DNA from: a virus
Virus record (IMG/VR): IMGVR_UViG_3300012920_000280
Coordinates: 1-23,180 of that record
DNA length: 23,180 nucleotides
Strand: one strand, 5' to 3'
The notes under the pieces are model-generated. The model saw only the letters and a list, made by a program, of their open reading frames with translations, was not told the DNA's origin and searched no databases. This document shows positions 21,189-23,180 of this stretch, one piece after another (position 1 is the first letter of the stretch; each line of letters begins with the position of its first letter). The position numbers were made by a program, and so were the translations under genes.

Positions 21189-23063
21189 ATGGCAGAAGCA
21201 CTAAAACCAATAAATGGCGGTGGACTACAGCTCTATCCGTTTAACGCTCACAAAAGGTGGACGGTAACGGATTTAGATTATAGAAGTGATTTATACCAAA
21301 CATCCATTATAAAGGGAATCTCTCCATTACATAACGAAAAAGTTCCACTATCTCAATCAGTTGATGGTGAAAATGTTGCTGATGATTCTCAATTAGATAA
21401 TACTCTTTCTAATTCTACTACTTACTTAGCTAAGAAGGAACAGAAAATTGTATGGTCAGGTCTAAACCAAATGTTTTTTAAACATAGACCTAACAATGAA
21501 AGAGATTTATTTACTTCTGCATCCATATTCTCTATTCCTCACAATAGATTGGGTGATGGTATAAAACCAGGAACAGTTATAATTCAAGATAAATCACAAG
21601 CTGATTTAGTAGAATACGTTAATATTATTGATAGAAAGATTGATGAGTTTCATGGATACCTAATTGATACTGATTTAAATACAGGTTCTTATGTTCCGTT
21701 TGGTGATTTGATGGGATATTGGGGATTTAACGATGAAGTAGTTCCACGTTCATCATCATTTGATAATAAGATAGAAGATAGAAGTGGTTATCAAAATCAT
21801 GCAGTTGGTAGAGAGTTAGCATACCAAAGAGGAATTAAAACATCTGGTACTGCATCAGTTCAATCGGGTACTAAAGTTGGATTAAATGGTGTAAACTCTT
21901 ATATTAAGATAGATGATAAAAAAAGATATTCACCTGTAAAAGGAAATGATTATTCACTATCTTTGTGGGTAGAGGCTCCAATATCACAATCTGATGTTAC
22001 ATCTGATTACAATTGGATTATAAACAAAAACGGAACTATTAATGAAGAATATACTGATTTAGGTGGTACTCCAAAACGTAGACAACGAAATATAGATTCA
22101 CCTATATTCCCATATGAGTTAAAAATATATAATCAAAACACATTTAGTGCTAGTGGAAAAATAGTAGCATCTCTATCTGATGGATTACGAAATGTAGAAG
22201 TTACATCATCCACACAAATCAACGATGGTAATCAACACCACATTTGTTTTAACAAAACAGGTTCTCTTTTAGAACTATGGGTAGATGGTACAAAAGAGGC
22301 CTCATCTTCTATAAAATTAAAAGGAGATGTTTGGAATGAACATGATATTCTATTAGGTTCAAAATACTTATCAGATTTAGAAAGATATGGATTTGCAATA
22401 AAACGAGATAGAAAAGAAATCACATCTTTTAACTCACTAACAGGTTCGTTGGATGAATTTAGATACTATAGAAAAGGATTAACATCAACACAAATTAAAG
22501 GATTATCATCTAACGACTGGAATACAGGTTCCGCATATCAAGAAGATATTGTTGGTGAAGTTTTCTACAATCATGGAATGATAATAGTTTCAGACCCTCG
22601 TCCAAAATACAAAAATGTATTAGTTGGTAACGGTAATTGGGATTATGATTCTGAAAGATTAGGATTTAAAACGAAGTGGAAATCAACAAAAAAATTATAT
22701 GAAACATCATTAATGTGTGAGGTTGGTGCTAGTGAATTTAATATTAGTACAAACCCATCATTAAGAAAAAATAATGACATCAGAGAACAGTTCTTAAAAC
22801 CATTTATAACTGGTTCTGATTTCTCTCCTTACTTTACAACAATTGGATTGTATAACAAACAAGGAGATTTACTTGCAATCGGTAAATTAGCATCTGCTAT
22901 TCAAAATAGAAATGATGTTGATATTACTGTTAAAGTAAGATTAGATTTGGATGGCCCTTTTGGTACTCCATTAACAGGTTCATTATTACCTGAATCTGAA
23001 AACAATATTAAGTTACAAAAAAGACCCGATGGTAAGTTTGTTTGGAACGCACAAGGGTTTTAA
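21189..23063 (+). CDS. LamG-domain virion protein, candidate receptor-binding protein
   Basis: The 624-residue product starts with a polar domain (GGGLQLYPFNAHKRWTVTDL, 11-30). Residues about 174-440 are a LamG/concanavalin-type jelly roll: LMGYWGFNDE (174-183), DRSGYQNHAVG (197-207), VGLNGVNSYIKI (230-241), YSLSLWV (255-261), HICFNKTGSLLELWVDGT (351-368), GSLDEFRYYRKGLTSTQI (419-436). This order is the classic LamG-3 pattern. Residues 455-587 are the module shared with the previous protein, and the last 35 residues are an extra tail. LamG folds bind glycans, so this is the best candidate here for host-surface contact, though a purely structural role is possible. The ATG at 21189 is used because an upstream ATG at 21179 is in another frame. 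Confidence 0.82.
   Translation: MAEALKPINGGGLQLYPFNAHKRWTVTDLDYRSDLYQTSIIKGISPLHNEKVPLSQSVDGENVADDSQLDNTLSNSTTYLAKKEQKIVWSGLNQMFFKHRPNNERDLFTSASIFSIPHNRLGDGIKPGTVIIQDKSQADLVEYVNIIDRKIDEFHGYLIDTDLNTGSYVPFGDLMGYWGFNDEVVPRSSSFDNKIEDRSGYQNHAVGRELAYQRGIKTSGTASVQSGTKVGLNGVNSYIKIDDKKRYSPVKGNDYSLSLWVEAPISQSDVTSDYNWIINKNGTINEEYTDLGGTPKRRQRNIDSPIFPYELKIYNQNTFSASGKIVASLSDGLRNVEVTSSTQINDGNQHHICFNKTGSLLELWVDGTKEASSSIKLKGDVWNEHDILLGSKYLSDLERYGFAIKRDRKEITSFNSLTGSLDEFRYYRKGLTSTQIKGLSSNDWNTGSAYQEDIVGEVFYNHGMIIVSDPRPKYKNVLVGNGNWDYDSERLGFKTKWKSTKKLYETSLMCEVGASEFNISTNPSLRKNNDIREQFLKPFITGSDFSPYFTTIGLYNKQGDLLAIGKLASAIQNRNDVDITVKVRLDLDGPFGTPLTGSLLPESENNIKLQKRPDGKFVWNAQGF
22551..22949 (+). repeat. Shared C-terminal module, copy in the LamG protein
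   Basis: Residues 455-587 of the 624-aa protein match the C-terminal module of the 358-aa protein at the positions listed there. Here it is followed by about 37 more residues, so the module is not fully terminal in this copy. Confidence 0.8.
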
Positions 23064-23076
23064 AAAGGTATAAGTT

Positions 23077-23180
23077 ATGAATAAAGGAAATTGGGCCCAC
23101 ATCCAAAAGATGAAGGGGCATAAAAGTGGGTTGGAATCTCGTATCGATGAACAACTCAAAGCAAAAGGTATTGATGGTGA
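23077..23180 (+). CDS. T7 endonuclease I-like Holliday junction resolvase, cut by window edge
   Basis: Thirty-four codons are visible: MNKGNWAHIQKMKGHKSGLE, then SRIDEQLKAKGID. The block KSGLE-xxx-xEQLKAKGI closely matches the start of T7 endonuclease I (RSGLEDKVSKQLESKGI), where the Glu of GLE is one of the metal-binding active-site residues. T7 endonuclease I cleaves four-way junctions and branched DNA before packaging and degrades host DNA. The remaining Asp, Glu and Lys active-site residues would lie beyond the window. AAAAAGG (23062-23068) precedes the ATG by 8 bp. The identification rests on one short motif but is quite specific. Confidence 0.65.
   Translation, partial: MNKGNWAHIQKMKGHKSGLESRIDEQLKAKGIDG

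Overview
This window is one contiguous block of a tailed-phage genome, not cellular DNA. Every supported gene is on the + strand, genes overlap or abut, no tRNA, insertion sequence or CRISPR array is seen, and base composition is AT-rich throughout. The T4-type baseplate genes (a gp25-like and a gp6-like wedge protein, plus a gp5-like spike) and a gp55-like sigma factor place it among contractile-tailed (myovirus) phages distantly related to T4. The host cannot be fixed. One promoter candidate resembles the Bacteroidota TTTG / TAnnTTTG pattern, but several genes have clear Shine-Dalgarno sequences, which is less typical of that phylum.

Layout. Positions 2-3851 hold an edge-truncated membrane protein, a ClpP protease, a GroES co-chaperonin, an HD-domain hydrolase, a small membrane-anchored protein, the gp55-like sigma factor and a small helical protein. 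Positions 3851-8372 are the baseplate core: gp5-like spike, two uncharacterised small proteins, gp25-like and gp6-like wedge proteins. Positions 8382-19262 encode four successive proteins linked by TAATG or very short junctions: a 676-aa protein with a CBM96/DNRLRE-like fold apparently interrupted by two jelly-roll modules, a 642-aa protein with a duplicated C-terminal helix module, an 1814-aa mosaic protein with a LamG-like domain and seven YPTY repeats, and a 492-aa largely disordered protein. After a 144-bp regulatory gap, positions 19407-23063 hold three more virion proteins: an Ig-like one, one ending in a module shared with its neighbour, and a LamG-domain adhesin candidate carrying the same module. 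The window ends inside a T7 endonuclease I-like resolvase gene.

How the genes could work together. ClpP and GroES are a proteostasis pair that could support assembly of the large structural proteins. The gp55-like factor could direct late transcription of the structural genes. The gp5/gp25/gp6 group builds the baseplate. The large carbohydrate-binding-like and LamG-like proteins are the best candidates for peripheral baseplate or tail-fibre parts that touch the host. Three of the four larger intergenic gaps contain an (A/T/C)ATATTTA motif upstream of the next gene, and in two of them the spacing to the start codon is identical (33 nt), which is the best regulatory lead here.
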